From: Rhynchospora pubera
Taxonomy: Eukaryota > Streptophyta > Magnoliopsida > Poales > Cyperaceae
Length of the DNA: 64,000 bases
Direction: 5' to 3'
Assembly: GCA_028095005.1 (NCBI GenBank)
Contig: CM051459.1
Location: 135,867,657 to 135,931,656, forward strand
Part shown: positions 24,586 to 37,500 of the stretch, piece after piece
Layout: every line of letters begins with the position of its first letter
How positions within the stretch are numbered: position 1 is the stretch's first letter
Position numbers and translations under genes: made by a program
The notes under the pieces: generated by a model
Databases searched by the model: none
The model's input: only the letters and a program-made list of their open reading frames with translations
Told to the model about the DNA's origin: nothing

Positions 24586-25307
24586 CTTCTAGTTAGGGGT
24601 GAAAACAGGACGGATAAGAAGCGGATAGTGGTCATATCAAATTCGTATCCATATTTTTGTTCGGATTCGGATACGGATACGGATATGTTCGGATACGGAT
24701 ACGGTGCGGATGTTAAACGGATATAAATACAGTTCGGATATTGTCGGATATGGATGCAAATACGGATATATTTTGTCGGATACGGATAATATTTTGCTCA
24801 ATTTATTTTACTAAACAAAAGACAATATTCAAACGGAAGAGTGTAATGTTTATTTTTTTATGACTACTATAGAATTAACTCAAAAAAATATAGAAAGACA
24901 ACGATAACAAAATCTTATTCGCATATATTGAGACATCACAAAAAACAAACTTTAATCAAGTTTATACAAAAATTGGCATCATCTTATAGCAAAAAAAGTT
25001 AATCGTCAATTATGATGCTATCTACATAATTGAAATAGTTATACCTATATATCAATTATGATGTTATTTTAAAAAAGTGTTCATTACCATATACAAAACG
25101 GATATCCGTTTTTCATTTATCCGTATCCGCATCAATATCCGCACTAACATTGCTTCCCATATCCGTATCCATATCCGTTTAAAAAAATCCGAATCCGCAT
25201 CCGTATCCGTTCGGATACGGATAGTATTATCCGAATCCGCTATTTTGCGGATATGGATACGGTTCGGAGCGGGAATTATCCGCTCCGTTTTCACCCCTAC
25301 TTCTAGT
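24586..25307. mobile_element. Ac/Ds-like hAT element, 706 bp, perfect 8-bp target duplication
   Basis: CTTCTAGT flanks the element (24586-24593 and 25300-25307). The ends are TAGGGGTGAAAAC and GTTTTCACCCCTA, close to the TAGGGATGAAA termini of maize Ac/Ds. Dense CGGATA / CGGATACGGATA words fill both subterminal regions, left in one orientation and right in the other, like the transposase-binding repeats of Ac. There is no transposase frame, so it is a Ds-type derivative. Confidence 0.9.
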
Positions 25308-25364
25308 TCCCTTGTTGTTGTTGTTGTTTTTTTTTTTTTTACATTTTGGAGGAAGGTTCCGGTG

Positions 25365-25645
25365 TCACAATTTTAGAGTTGATTTGATATTTGATCAACA
25401 GGACAAACCATGAACGTATTGCAATTAATCTGTCATAGCTAACAAGATTCGTTTATTTTTTAACCTCTTGATCAAATATCAAATCAACTACAAATTTAAT
25501 AAAATAGATATGGAAACGTATCGCTCTTTAAGTTGTACAAGATCAACAGTTTGAATTCATTATTTCAATTTTAAAAATTTTAAATATTGATAAAAAAAGT
25601 AAAATTATAATATTTTATGGCACTTTTAAAATTGCGGCACGAACA
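25365..25645. mobile_element. Partial copy of the hairpin MITE family at 50757-51093
   Basis: Shared stretches include TTTAGAGTTGATTTGATA, CATGAACGTATTGCAATTAATC (here, with close matches there), TGATAGCTAAC-like words and ATCAAATCAACT. The terminal parts are diverged. Confidence 0.55.
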
Positions 25646-25704
25646 TTTCTCTTTTTTATAACATCTTCTTCTGTTTTCATTTGAAGCGTCTGTCAGAAGG
25701 CAGT

Positions 25705-25971
25705 TGACACACAGATCCTTATCCCGTGCCGCGCGGCACCGTGCCGCTCAGCGATCCGAGCCGTTCAATCTGATCTGGACGGTTAGATTTTTTTCAGGCC
25801 TTACGACACGGATTACATTAGTAGGAATATAGGCTGAAACATTAGTAGGAATATAGGCTGAAACATTTCCAGATTGAGTCTCACCCATGATCATTAGATT
25901 TAATCTGGACGGTTCAGATTGCGCGCTGCACGATGCCGCGCGGCACTTGATTTGAGTTCGGTGACACACAG
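25705..25971. mobile_element. MULE-type MITE with GC-palindromic ends, 10-bp target duplication
   Basis: TGACACACAG is present at 25705-25714 and 25962-25971. Near each end lies the palindrome GTGCCGCGCGGCAC. The interior has GATCTGGACGGTTAGATTT and its complement-like ATTTAATCTGGACGGTTC, plus a 27-bp direct duplication containing TTAGTAGGAATATAGGCTG. The size (247 bp) and duplication length fit a MULE-derived MITE. Confidence 0.8.
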
Positions 25972-26538
25972 TTTACCTGTCAAATCTCTAGGTACTCGAT
26001 TACCATTTGTGAGAAATGAGAATTGAGATTAACTTCTGAAACTTATAGTTAATTTATGTTCTGTAGAGCGTTTTCGATTTTAATATTATTTTCTGGACAC
26101 TATTATTGACTGTTTTAGGAAAATTTAAATGATGGTTTTGTATATAGGCCGGACTGGAAATTAAACATTCAACTGTCAAATTCAAGGTTTTAAAATGCGA
26201 TTTGTGCGGTTTAGCAGTTGGGTTGTGATTTAGTATTTATTGGTGATAAAACGGAGAAAACAGTGATATAACGGCTAAAACGGTCGTGCAGTGTGAAATA
26301 AAAATTTTGTGATAAAACGAAAAATACGGAGTTTTTTAAAAGTTTGGTCAAATTTATTAGGATTTTCTTTTTTGCCAATAGTCAAATCTATTTCCCATAT
26401 TCGCACGGTTCCTTCTTATATCTGTACGACTGAACGAGTGAGATTGTCCATTGGCCTGCTTATTATCCAGATTCTTTGTGCAACAGTTTTTTTCTGTATT
26501 GATCATATCCGGATTATAGATAGACCCATTTTTTTTCT

Positions 26539-26930
26539 TGAGGTTCCGTTTGGATGCGTTGAGAATAAAGTAAGAAGAATGAAGAAAAAAAGAAATTTAT
26601 TGAGAAAAAATAAATTTATTGGGAAGTGTGTAACTTTTGTGAAGAGTTTGAATGGTTAGAAATAAATTTATTGGTATGTGTTTGGATGGTTCATGAACAA
26701 GGGGATGAACAAAGGCCCACGAACAGGCCCACGAACAAAATCAGTTCATGAAAATCGGAGAACTAAGAACTAGGGAGTAGTTCCTAGTTCACGACTGTTC
26801 GTGGGTTGTTTGGCTCTCACGAACTAGCTTTGTTCACGAACTGCTAGTTCATGTATGGTGCCAAACACACCAAAAAAATGATTATTCCTTATTCCTTATT
26901 CCGGAAAGAATCCATCCAAACGGAGCCTGA
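26539..26930. mobile_element. Tourist-like MITE containing a second nested MITE
   Basis: The outer element runs 26542-26927, with ends GGTTCCGTTTGGATG and CATCCAAACGGAGCC flanked by TGA on both sides. The inner insertion, about 26671-26872, has ends TTGGTATGTGTTTGG and CCAAACACACCAA and contains repeated CACGAAC / TTCATGAAC words. The outer interior matches the uninterrupted copy at 43378-43532. Confidence 0.75.
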
Positions 26931-27480
26931 GTTCTCTTATATAGTTATATTCAATTTGATATTGTGTATGTAATGAATGGGCTGCCCGCCGCTGTCTAGA
27001 AATTACATTTTTCACTTATGCACATGAGTCCATATCGAATGTTATAATTTCTATTCTAGGAACTTATGGCGCAAAATTTGTACTGCTTGTAATATGCGAT
27101 AAATTTTACAAGTAATGTTTGTAGACACATCTAAGGTTTATAATTAACAGTCGAGATCAGGGGCTATAAATTTATGGTAGGAAAAAAAAATAGTTATTTT
27201 TAATTCCTATAAAAACTAATTTGCATTCAATACACCTTTTTATTCAAATTGTATATTTACTACATATAACAAAATAAAAAGAAAAAGTTAATAATTGATA
27301 AATTGATTAAAATTCAAACCGAAATGAACACCTTTTGAAAGTTTGAAATTTTCGTTTCTTCTGGCTAGCTACTGTCAAAGTTAAACCAATTTAAGAAATC
27401 CTATGCAATGATCGGATGATTTTTTTTTTTATATAAGATATTAGACGTCAGTTTTCGTAAGAAATTAATATTAAACATCA
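26931..27480. other. AT-rich intergenic DNA, no gene seen
   Basis: No open frame, element end or repeat could be supported. Confidence 0.4.
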
Positions 27481-28990
27481 AAACTTGGAAGTTGCGAAAA
27501 GAGGCGGAGTTTGCTTGTAGGCGAAGGGAGGCACCTTCTTTTTATCTTTTATTAAAAAGTAAAAATAAAAACTATTCTATATTATGCTTTTAGAAATATT
27601 ATCAACATATAAATATGACTCATAATATTATAATATTGTGCTTCATCCTATAAAGAGATAACTTTTTTTTGAGTTTAAATAGAGAGATAACTTAATTTTA
27701 AACATAAATTAATAATTAATTAACATCAATCACAATAATAACTATTATTATCAATCACAAGAATAATTATTAACATCACAAGGATAACTATTAACTATTA
27801 TTATGAATTACATGATTGAATTATAAATTTTGGCAACGATTATTAGTGTGCTCAATCCCAAGATAGAGGCATGTCTTCGGTTTGCAAATTTACCGATTAG
27901 TTTGATTCGTATGTATAATGCATTTTCCTCCATAGTTTAGGCAAGACAAGATATGAAGAAAAGTACAATCTCACGTGTCATTATGCAACAGCCTTGAAAT
28001 TTCCGAACAGTCCGACAGCACTTTACACGTCTCCAGAGGGCAGAGGGCAAAGACAAATAGACAATGAAGAGACTGTAATTATTTAAAACAAATAAAGAGA
28101 ATGGGACTTGTAACTGAAAAGCGTGTTAAGGCCTCAATGGGCCCAGTAGTCTGTAGATTTTCTGTATCGACAAACGCTCCTGCTGATGGTGAGCTCTCCT
28201 ATTTTTCCCGTGGCACACTGATTGCCTGGTCTCGACATTGCCTCATAAAATCTCTATTGTACGAGAAACTTGACCGAGTAAAGCACGATTTTATTCTTTC
28301 ATTTTCTTTTGGGGTTGCTAGTGTCAAACATATAGGACACGTACACCTGTCCAACGCGATGAAATTTTAATTTTTAAAATTGAAATGGCCGATCCAAACC
28401 GCACAAATTGTTCTGTGTTATAAAATCTTCATGGAGACCAAATTTTATATTTTTTCAAATTTTTTTACTATTTTTTTGGAATTTTTCAATATGCTCAATC
28501 TAAAAAGTTCTGAACCCTTCAATTTTGAAAATTCGAAAAAAATAGTTAGAAAATATGAATAAATATAAAATTTGATTATCAAAGATATTTTCATATAGAG
28601 ATCATATTGAGCGGTTTGGATCGACCGTTTAAAATTTTAATGTGCTACGTTTGGATCGTGTTTGACGTCCTATATGTTTGATTCTAGCATTACTCTTTTC
28701 TTTTTGGTGAAATTGAGTTTTGATTGGCAGTTCCCTTGGTTTTCCCCCAAAACTGCCATGATTACTCGTGGGCCGCGGCTACTGTTGAATCATATCTATA
28801 TTTTTATTTTTTTTAAAGCTGCTGTTGAATCATTTGTATGACCTTTCAGCTTCTTTAGATTTTCAAAAATTAAACGTTATTTATAAAAAGACATTTTCCG
28901 TGTTTGTGTCTCTGTGAAGCTCATACAAAATTTTCGTGTTATGTGTACCAGATTAATTTTCTTATAAATATAGCATATATTTTAATTTTG
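27480..28990. repeat. Segmental duplication, copy A
   Basis: Matches copy B (29640-30920) in the same order and orientation at several anchors: TGCTTGTAGGCG, TTTTGGCAACGATTA, CGGTTTGCAAATTTAC, CATTGCCTCATAAAATCT, and TATGACCTTTCAGCTTCTTT. Copy A carries a hairpin MITE (28317-28688) that copy B lacks. No protein-coding gene is recognised in either copy. Confidence 0.75.
28317..28688. mobile_element. Hairpin MITE inserted in duplication copy A
   Basis: The ends GCTAGTGTCAAACATATAGG and CCTATATGTTTGATTCTAGC are inverted. The interior is strongly self-complementary and carries CCGATCCAAACCGC and its complement-like GCGGTTTGGATCGACCG. It has the same core as the elements at 8581 and 23219 but different tips. 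No clear target duplication was seen. Confidence 0.7.
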
Positions 28991-29278
28991 TTTTTGTTAG
29001 ATTGAATCGACTAGGCGACTTCAGTGAAGAAGAGAATGGAGAATAAGTTAGAACTGCCAGCTCACTAATTGTTTATTAGAGTAGTTACTAATAAAGCTCA
29101 TTCATGCATCTTGCATGTAGGGCTATAAAGCAGTACGATACGGTAGATGTTATTTTCATATTCATATCCATTATAATTTTTTTTTTACATGTACTCTTTT
29201 CATATCCGTTAAAAAATAATTTTACCTGCACCCTATTCGTACCGGTTAAGATTAACGGTAAGGTAACGGTAAACAATG

Positions 29279-29318
29279 GGTAGTAGTAGTAGTAGTAATA
29301 ATAATAATAATAATAATT
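29279..29318. repeat. Compound (AGT)n(AAT)n microsatellite
   Basis: About five AGT units are followed by about eight AAT units. Upstream AACGGTAAGGTAACGGTAAA resembles hAT subterminal repeats, but no element could be bounded. Confidence 0.85.
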
Positions 29319-29639
29319 TAATAAAATATATAATGTGCTAAATAAATAATATTAAATAAATATATGAAGAAAGTACAATATTTAGATAATACTTTAGATA
29401 CAACAAAAATTATGAAATTTATTCTCATATCAATGAAATTAAAAAAATCTATATAACATTATAACTAATTATAAACTATAATATAATAGAGTGTAAATTA
29501 ATTTTTTCATCAACATAAATAAATTTGAAAGAAAATCGAAACTAACAACTTATCTTACAAAATATGCTAATAACATGATTTATATATACATATATATTTA
29601 TAAAGCTTACCTGTTAGATAAATGGTTAAGAAATATCAA

Positions 29640-30920
29640 AAATTGCAAGTTGTGGAAGGGGCAGAGTATGCTTGTAGGCGGAGGGAGGCAGTTCCTTTAT
29701 TAAAAAAAAAAGAAAACTATTTTGTTATTTTTATATTATGGTTTTAAACAATTACCAAAATATAAATACGACTCAAATATTACTCTATTTCGCTTCAACC
29801 TGTAGAAGATATAACTTAAATTTCAGAATAAATTAACGTCAATCACAAGAATAACTATAATTATTAATATAAATTAGATTATTTAATTATATAATATTTT
29901 GGCAACGATTACCGGTGCGTTCAATCCAAGAAAGTGGCATGTAGGTACTCGGTTTGCAAATTTACTGATTAGTTTATTTTTCGAAATATTTTTGTTTCGT
30001 ATATATAATGCATTTTGCTTCATTTTTTTTTTTGTTGAATGGTCCCCGTAGGATTTTCCTTCATAGTTAAGGCAAGGCAAGATAGGAAGGAAAGCACATT
30101 CTCATTTGTCACTATGCATCTAGAAATTTCTAAAAGAGTCCGACGGCACTTTAAATCTCCAGATACAATGAAGAGACCGTACTAAATGGGACTTACTAAC
30201 TTTTTTTTTTATTTGAAAAATGGGACTTATAACTTAATAGCGTGTTGGGACCTTATCCTCTGGAACGTCTTTCAATCCGAACCGTCTGATTTAATCTAAA
30301 CGGTTAGATTTTTTCGGATATATCAATCTTAGTATCATACACAGGATATCTATAGCTATTGAGATTAAATCAGACGGCAGAAATCGAAATCATCCACTGA
30401 AATGCGAAGTCATAGCGTGTTAAGGCCATAACGGGTCCCGTAGTTCTTAGATTTGCTGTTTCGATAAGCGCTGCGGCTGATGATGTGTGCACCTCTTTCT
30501 CGTGTGCAGCACTGATTGCCTGGTTTCGACATTGCCTCATAAAATCTTAATTGTACGGGCAACTTGACAGTCTTGACTCTTGACTGGGTAATAAACTAGT
30601 AAAGCACTGATAGTCTGATATTATTATTTCTTTAATTATTTCTTTTTTTGTATAATGGAATTTTGATTCGCAGCTCCTTTGGTTCTTGGACCCTTGGTGG
30701 GCAGCCATGATTACTCACGGTTCATGAGCCGCGACAACTCTTCAATTAGGAAGCTTTGGTTTTCTATGACCTTTCAGCTTCTTTATATTTTCAAAAATTA
30801 AACGTTATTGATAAAAAGACATTTTCGTGTTTGTGTCATTGGGAAGCTCATACAAAATTTTCGTGTTATCTATACCAGATTAATTATCTTATAAGTATAG
30901 CAATATTTCAATTTTCTTTT
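29640..30920. repeat. Segmental duplication, copy B
   Basis: See copy A for anchors. Copy B contains a 165-bp MULE-type MITE at 30247-30411 that copy A lacks. Identity is moderate, so the duplication is not recent. Confidence 0.75.
30237..30421. mobile_element. MULE-type MITE in duplication copy B, 10-bp target duplication
   Basis: ATAGCGTGTT occurs at 30237-30246 and 30412-30421. The corresponding place in copy A reads GAAAAGCGTGTTAAGGCC with one copy, an empty site. The element begins GGGACCTTATCCTCTGGAAC and contains CCGTCTGATTTAATCT in opposite orientations near its two ends. Its outermost bases are only weakly inverted. Confidence 0.75.
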
Positions 30921-32023
30921 CTCTAATAAATTTTATGTGATTATTTTGATCTAACGATAGTACAAATTGCTAAAATTATGTTCTCAGAAATTTATTATAA
31001 AATTATTTTCTTTAATATAATTTATATACAATAATAAATGCTATAATAATTTGGGAATAATTATACCCATTTGTTTAGGTTCTTGACAATGATCGGTTGG
31101 GGATTGCACAAATTATGGAGTGCATATACAAATAAATATTGATGGGTCATAAAGTATGAACTACGCACAAACTTATCTATGTTTCTGGTTCATAATTAAT
31201 ATAATTTGATAATTGTGTACATGATTTGTAGATTCATAAATTTCGATACGACTAAAAAACTTGGTCACCACCTCACCATAAATAAGAATTTGTATATGAT
31301 TTCAACTTTAGGCCAAACATACGCTTATCCATATGCGTCACACTCACAGCAGGTAGAAAGTAATGCTGACACGGATAGGAACAACTTTTTTCGACTGGTG
31401 AATTCTTAAAAAAAAATAAATAAACTTTTTGAGCTGTAAAATGCGTTCTCTTTTCCTACGGGATGAATTAAAAAAAAAAACGATGCCTTGTTTTTTTAAT
31501 CAATGTGCTAGAAAATCTGGAAATCCATCCTGTTATTACTTGCTTATCGAGACTGACTTTATATATATTTTAAACTCAATTAATTTCTTCATTTTGTAAA
31601 TTGACTCAATATTGAAACGAAATAAAATGCCAATTATCTTTGCTTATTTGACTGTAGTAAAAACTGTGCGTCAGGAACAAAAGCCAATCAATCGAAGTAA
31701 ATGGAGAAACATTAACATTTATGCAAAATGAAAAATAAAATTTATATAGTTAGACATAAAAATAAGATCTATTAAAAATAAAAACAAACTTAAAGGTTGA
31801 GGCAGAGTTTAAATTAGAAATAATACGAAAATTCATCTATAATAACTATAATTATTCTGGTGATTAATATTTATATAATTATTGTTACAATTTAGAAATA
31901 TTTTTCTTCTGACATTACATTATATGTACTGTATATAAATGAAATTCGAAATGGGAGTCATCTGACGTGGTACTCCTAGTGCTAGCAAACAACAGTCATA
32001 GATGGTTTATAATAAAATATGAA
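30921..32023. other. AT-rich upstream region of the Argonaute gene
   Basis: No gene or bounded element is visible. The frame at 31206-31409 is not recognised. Confidence 0.4.
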
Positions 32024-32030
32024 TATATAA
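32024..32030 (+). promoter_or_regulatory. Probable TATA box of the Argonaute gene
   Basis: TATATAA is followed by a GC/CT-rich leader (CCCCACCTCTTCCACTTCC) and by the ATG 181 bp downstream. This implies a 5' UTR of about 150 nt. No competing TATA element is closer to the start codon. Confidence 0.5.
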
Positions 32031-32210
32031 GGTCCCCACCTCTTCCACTTCCTGCACCGTACGAACTCTCAGTCTTTTACAGTACTCGGTTACTTCGTAC
32101 TCTCTTCGCATCTCTTCGCCTTGACTCCAACTCTTTCAAGTCTTCTATAAAGGAACCCAAAAAATATAGAAATAATCTAGCAGTTGTTTTACACTTCTAC
32201 TACATCTCCA

Positions 32211-34547
32211 ATGTCAAGACGTGGTGGTGGAGGCGGTCGGCGTGGAGGTGGCCGCTCTGGCTATGAAGATTTATCAAGGGAACCTCAACCCGTTGCTCCG
32301 TCTCACGGTCGCGGCAGAGGTCATGCAGGTGGTCAGAGAGGCCGAGGTAGACAAACACCACCAGCCCAAGTTGCGCCACCCACTCCATCATCTTCTTCTT
32401 CTACTGTGGCAGCATCATCATCGGCCCAATCGAGTCTAAGCCGACAAGTTGAGCATCTTAGCCTGGCCGCTGAGACGAAACCAAGTGTGCCGACACAGGC
32501 TGGGCCGTCTACTTCGGCAATTGTACCGACTCCAGTTCAAGCACCGCCACGGAGCAGCAAGGCCTTGAGCATCCCGGCCCGACCGGGGTTTGGGAGAGTC
32601 GGGAGAAAGTGTATTGTCCGAGCAAATCACTTTCTGGTTGAGGTTGCTGATAAAGATGTTTGCCACTATGATGTAAGATTTTTCTTTTGAGTACTATTTC
32701 TATTTGTATGGTTTGATCTCCTGTTGTTTTAAATTTATTTTCTTCTTGTCAATTTCTGCTAAGAATTTTAATATTTGATTGATGTAGAAGAAAATAAAAT
32801 TGCGTACCAACTCCTGATTTTAACTTTTTTCGTACCAACTCCTGCTTTTAAGTATTTTGATTTTAACTTTTTTCGTACGTTTTTTCTTTAGTAAATTATT
32901 CGTCCTCCCTTTCCTTTCGTTGTTACTGTCAAGTTGTTACTCTTATAGTCACCATTTGTACTAGCTTGTCGATGAGGTGGGGTTCAGTCCAATATTTGGC
33001 AGTGCATGACTGTTCTTGATCTTATTATACATACCCATGTTTTTCTGTGTTCGACAAAAACTTAAAATATGCTATACACTGCAATATTTTTCTGTACGTT
33101 TTGCTTGTCATAGTATTTCACTATTTGCTTAAGTATTTAGAAGTATGGGGATGTAGTAAAGTTAACTAGCATACCTGTATTTATTTATAATTTATTAACT
33201 GAAACATATATGGACATTATTTAATCATTTTAAAAACAGTCTGATAAGCAGCCACACCAAATTGATGTAGTTGTCTTGTGCAATATATATCAGCTTTATT
33301 TTGTAACACATTTTCGGATGATAAAGGTTTTGCTCTGTAACTGAACAGGAAATCAACCCGCACCTGAGTCCCTAACTGGTACAGAACATTTGTTCGGCCT
33401 TTTTACTTCGCCCCAAAGTAATTAGAGTGCGATTCATGATGTTTTTATCTCATTGAATCGCTTATATTTATTTTATAGGTGGTGATTGCTCCAGAGACTC
33501 CTTCCCGCAAAACTAATCGCTCAGTGATGGCGGAGCTGATCAAGATGCACCAGCACTCTTACTTGGGTGGTCGCACCCCCGCATACGATGGACGCAAGAG
33601 TCTGTACACAGCTGGCCAATTGCCCTTCATTTCAAAAGAGTTTGTGATCAAATTGGTAGAAACAGATCAAATGGGGAATGCTCGGTTCGTGCTTTGACTA
33701 TTGTTTTGATAATGAGATATTATTTAGTTGTAATATTTTTATTTATTTATTTATTTTGATTTGTGGTATGTCTTGTCTTAAAATGAAGGCGCGAGAGAGA
33801 ATTCAAGGTTACAATTAAGTTTGCAAAGAAGGCAGACCTCCATCATCTAAAACAATTTCTTATGGGGAGGCAATATGATTTACCACAAGACACAATACAG
33901 GCGTTAGATGTTGTTTTGAGGGAGTCTTCTTGTGCACAGTACGTATATAATCTCATACCTCTCAGTCTTAACTTCTTTCTCTTTTACTAATATCATTTTA
34001 ATTATTCTTGCAATAAAATTGAATTTTAATAATTTCTTAATTTGTTTTAGGTACACAACTGTTGGGAGGTCTTTTTACTCACCTCATTTTGGTCCAAGTA
34101 CTGACCTCACTGGTGGAGTTGAGTGTTGGCGTGGTTACTATCAGAGCCTACGTCCCTCGCAAATGGGGCTTTCTCTCAATATCGGTATGGTTTTTGCTAA
34201 TATGTTCTTTGAAAAATAGTGGAATATTAAGTTTCCCTTTCTGTATTTTGTAGATATAGCTGCAACATCATTTTACAAGGGGGCACCTCTTATTGAGTTC
34301 GTTGCTGAGTATTTGAACATTCAATATACCTCTAGGCCTCTACGAGACGGTGATAGAACAAAAGTAATCAAAGTTATCTCTTGACACTTGTTTTCATTTT
34401 TAATTTAGAACAGCAAATAATTTTATCTTTTCTTTAACAGCTTAAGAAGGCTCTAAGTGGTCTTAGAGTTGAGGCCATCCATAATTCGGAAATTCGCATA
34501 AGATATAAAGTCAATGGAATATCTTCTGTTCCCATGGATAAGTTGAC

Positions 34548-34588
<41 letters not shown>

Positions 34589-37500
34589 ACATCAAGTTAT
34601 CTTATCTAGAATGAGGAGTTTGATTTTAGTGTCTTCATTTTCTTAGGTTTCCTGATGATGCAAGTGGGACGAGCATTTCTGTTGTACAATACTTTCGGGA
34701 TAAATATGGTTGCAACCTAAAGTATACAAAATTGCCATGTCTTTTAGCTGGTAGTAGCAACAAGCCTAAATATTTGCCTATGGAGGTTTGTTTTTGTCTC
34801 CTTATGGCCTCTGTATGAAAATTTATGTTAATAGTGCTCTTGGCTCTATTTTATTTTATTTTTTATTTGTATAAATATTATTTATTTGCAGGTTTGCCAA
34901 ATAATTCCTGGTCAAAAATATGCTAAGAAGCTTACTGATAAGCAAGTTCGGAACATACTTGGCGCTACGTGTCAGAGGCCTCAAGATCGTGAAGCAAGTA
35001 TCCTGCAGGTGCAGTAGTTTTCTATTCCTTCTACTTTTTTGCTGGTTGATAAATTTAAATAGTATGGTCATTCCTTGTTTCTGGTATTATCTGGCTTTGC
35101 AATATTTGTAGGTTGTGCACAAGAACAGTTATGGCAATGATAAATTTGCAAGAGAGTTTGGATTGAAGATTGTTGACAAAATGGTTTCTGTTGATGCCAG
35201 AGTTCTGCCGGCCCCAAAAGTATTTACAGCAGATGCAGATAGAATATGCAATTCTTTATAATTATGTTTTTTTTTTTTGTTTGCTTTGTTTGTTTCTTTT
35301 AATATCTCTTTTTTTATTTATGCAGCTAAAATACCATGACTCAGGGGAAGAAAAATCTGTTCAGCCTTCTGTTGGTCAATGGAACATGATGAGAATGGTA
35401 GATTTTTTTTTTCTTTTTTTCTTTTTGTGAGACGGGAAGAAACTACATGAACATGACACAGAATGTAGAACATTGAATAACTTTTGTTTGTTCATTTTTG
35501 TCTTTAACTAATTTATTTTTTGTTTTAACCTCCTGGATTGCTAAAAGAAAATCAAACAGTTTACCTCTTAGTATTAGCATAGAGCTCTTGTGAGTCTGAT
35601 ATCTTAATGCATGTTTTTATAGTATCTCACTTGATTATTAAATTTACTACTCCCTGATGTAAATCATGTTTATTTAATTACTTTGTTGTTGCAGAAAATG
35701 GTTGATGGTGGAATTGTTGACAATTGGGCCTGTGTGAATTTCTCACGAACACAACAAAGAGATGTCATTAAATTTTGTAATGATTTAGCCATGATGTGTA
35801 ACAACAAAGGAATGGTATGTGAAGGCTTTCTTTAGTTAATTCTATAAAGGCTAACCATACTGTTCTATTTTTTTTGCCTTATACGTTTCTTTAATTTTTA
35901 AGGCTTTTAACACGAGGCCATCTCTCAACCCAATTGAGGGAGATTCAAACAATCTGGAAGTAAGCTTACGAAATCTCCACAAACTTGCCTCGGATCGTGT
36001 GCCAGGTGGACAACTGAATTTGGTGATTATTATTCTACCGGACATCACCGGCTTTTACGGTATCTTAATTTTGTAAATATAATTAAATGTGGTTTCTAGT
36101 TTTGTATTTCCAATTAGATTATTTTATGTTACATTGGTGCAAAGTAATGGCATAGTCAAATTTGATTTCATTTTTCTTGATATGCAGGAAGGATCAAGAG
36201 AGTTTGTGAAACTGAGCTCGGCATTGTCTCCCAATGTTGCTCCCCCAGGAATGTGGCCAGATATAACATGCAGTACCTAGAGAATGTTTCTCTCAAAATC
36301 AATGTTAAGGTCTGTCATATACTTATATCTTGTTTCTGGTCCAGGCTCATTATTATTAGACTCTTTTTGTTGCAGCTCACTGACACAAGTAGTTACCATT
36401 TGTTGTTTCTACAGGTTGGAGGCCGCAATACAGTTTTAGAAGATGCTCTGTACAGGAGGATTCCGTATTTGACAGACAAGATCACCATTGTATTTGGTGC
36501 AGACGTTACGCATCCTGCTCCTGGAGAGGATTCTTCTCCTTCCATAGCTGCAGTATGAATTTCTTTTGTTTATCTCATCTCTTGAATAGCACTTCTTAAA
36601 GCAATATTATTTGCAGTAAAATTTACTCTGGCTTGCATCAACTTGTTGGTAAATAATGCTTGTAGGTTGTTGCATCAATGGATTGGCCTCAGGTTACAAA
36701 ATATCGAGGTGTTGTCTCGGCTCAGACTCACAGGGAGGAAATGATCCAGAATTTGTATTCTGTTGCTGAGGATCCAATCAAAGGAACTGTTGCTCGTGGA
36801 ATGATCAGGTGAGTTCGGAGAAATTTCCATTGCAACATAATCATGCATTATGCTATCTTCTATTACTTGTATGTAATACTTCGTGTGCTGATGTATGCTC
36901 TGGTGTAGAGAACTGATGGTTGCCTTTTACAAAACTACTGGAAAGAAGCCTGATAGAATCATTTTTTACAGGTTCTTTCTGCAAGACTTGAGAGACACAT
37001 TTTGAATGAGTTTATATACCCAATGCACTTTTAAAAACATTTCTATTTATTTATACTGAATATCAATTGTGGGCAGGGATGGTGTCAGCGAAGGGCAATT
37101 TAATCATGTGCTGTTAAATGAGATGGATAAAATTAGGAAGGTTGGTATTGCATTATTGCTATAATTTCCTTTCAAGTATTTACGATATCAACAATGCTTC
37201 TTAATCTTTTTCTTTTTAATTTTCATTTCATAGGCTTGTGTCTCTCTGCAAGAAGGGTATCTTCCACCTGTTACTTTTGTTGTTGTCCAGAAACGGCATC
37301 ACACACGTCTTTTCCCTGAAGTACATGGATCTCGGAGCTCAACTGACAAAAGTGGAAACATACTCCCTGGTATTTCAAGTTAGATGTTTTTTTTTTTTTT
37401 TTTCTTATAAGAAGTTGTTACATCATCTTATTTTTTTCAGGTACTGTTGTGGATACCAAGATTTGTCATCCAACCGAGTTTGACTTTTATTTATGCAGCC

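Noticed and set aside
26185..26335. hAT-type MITE around GATAAAACGG words
   Set aside because: One end resembles such elements but no second end or target duplication was found.
29100..29290. Second Ac/Ds-like element suggested by TAGGGCTATAAAG and GGTAACGGTAAA
   Set aside because: Only one end is plausible; no 8-bp duplication could be read.
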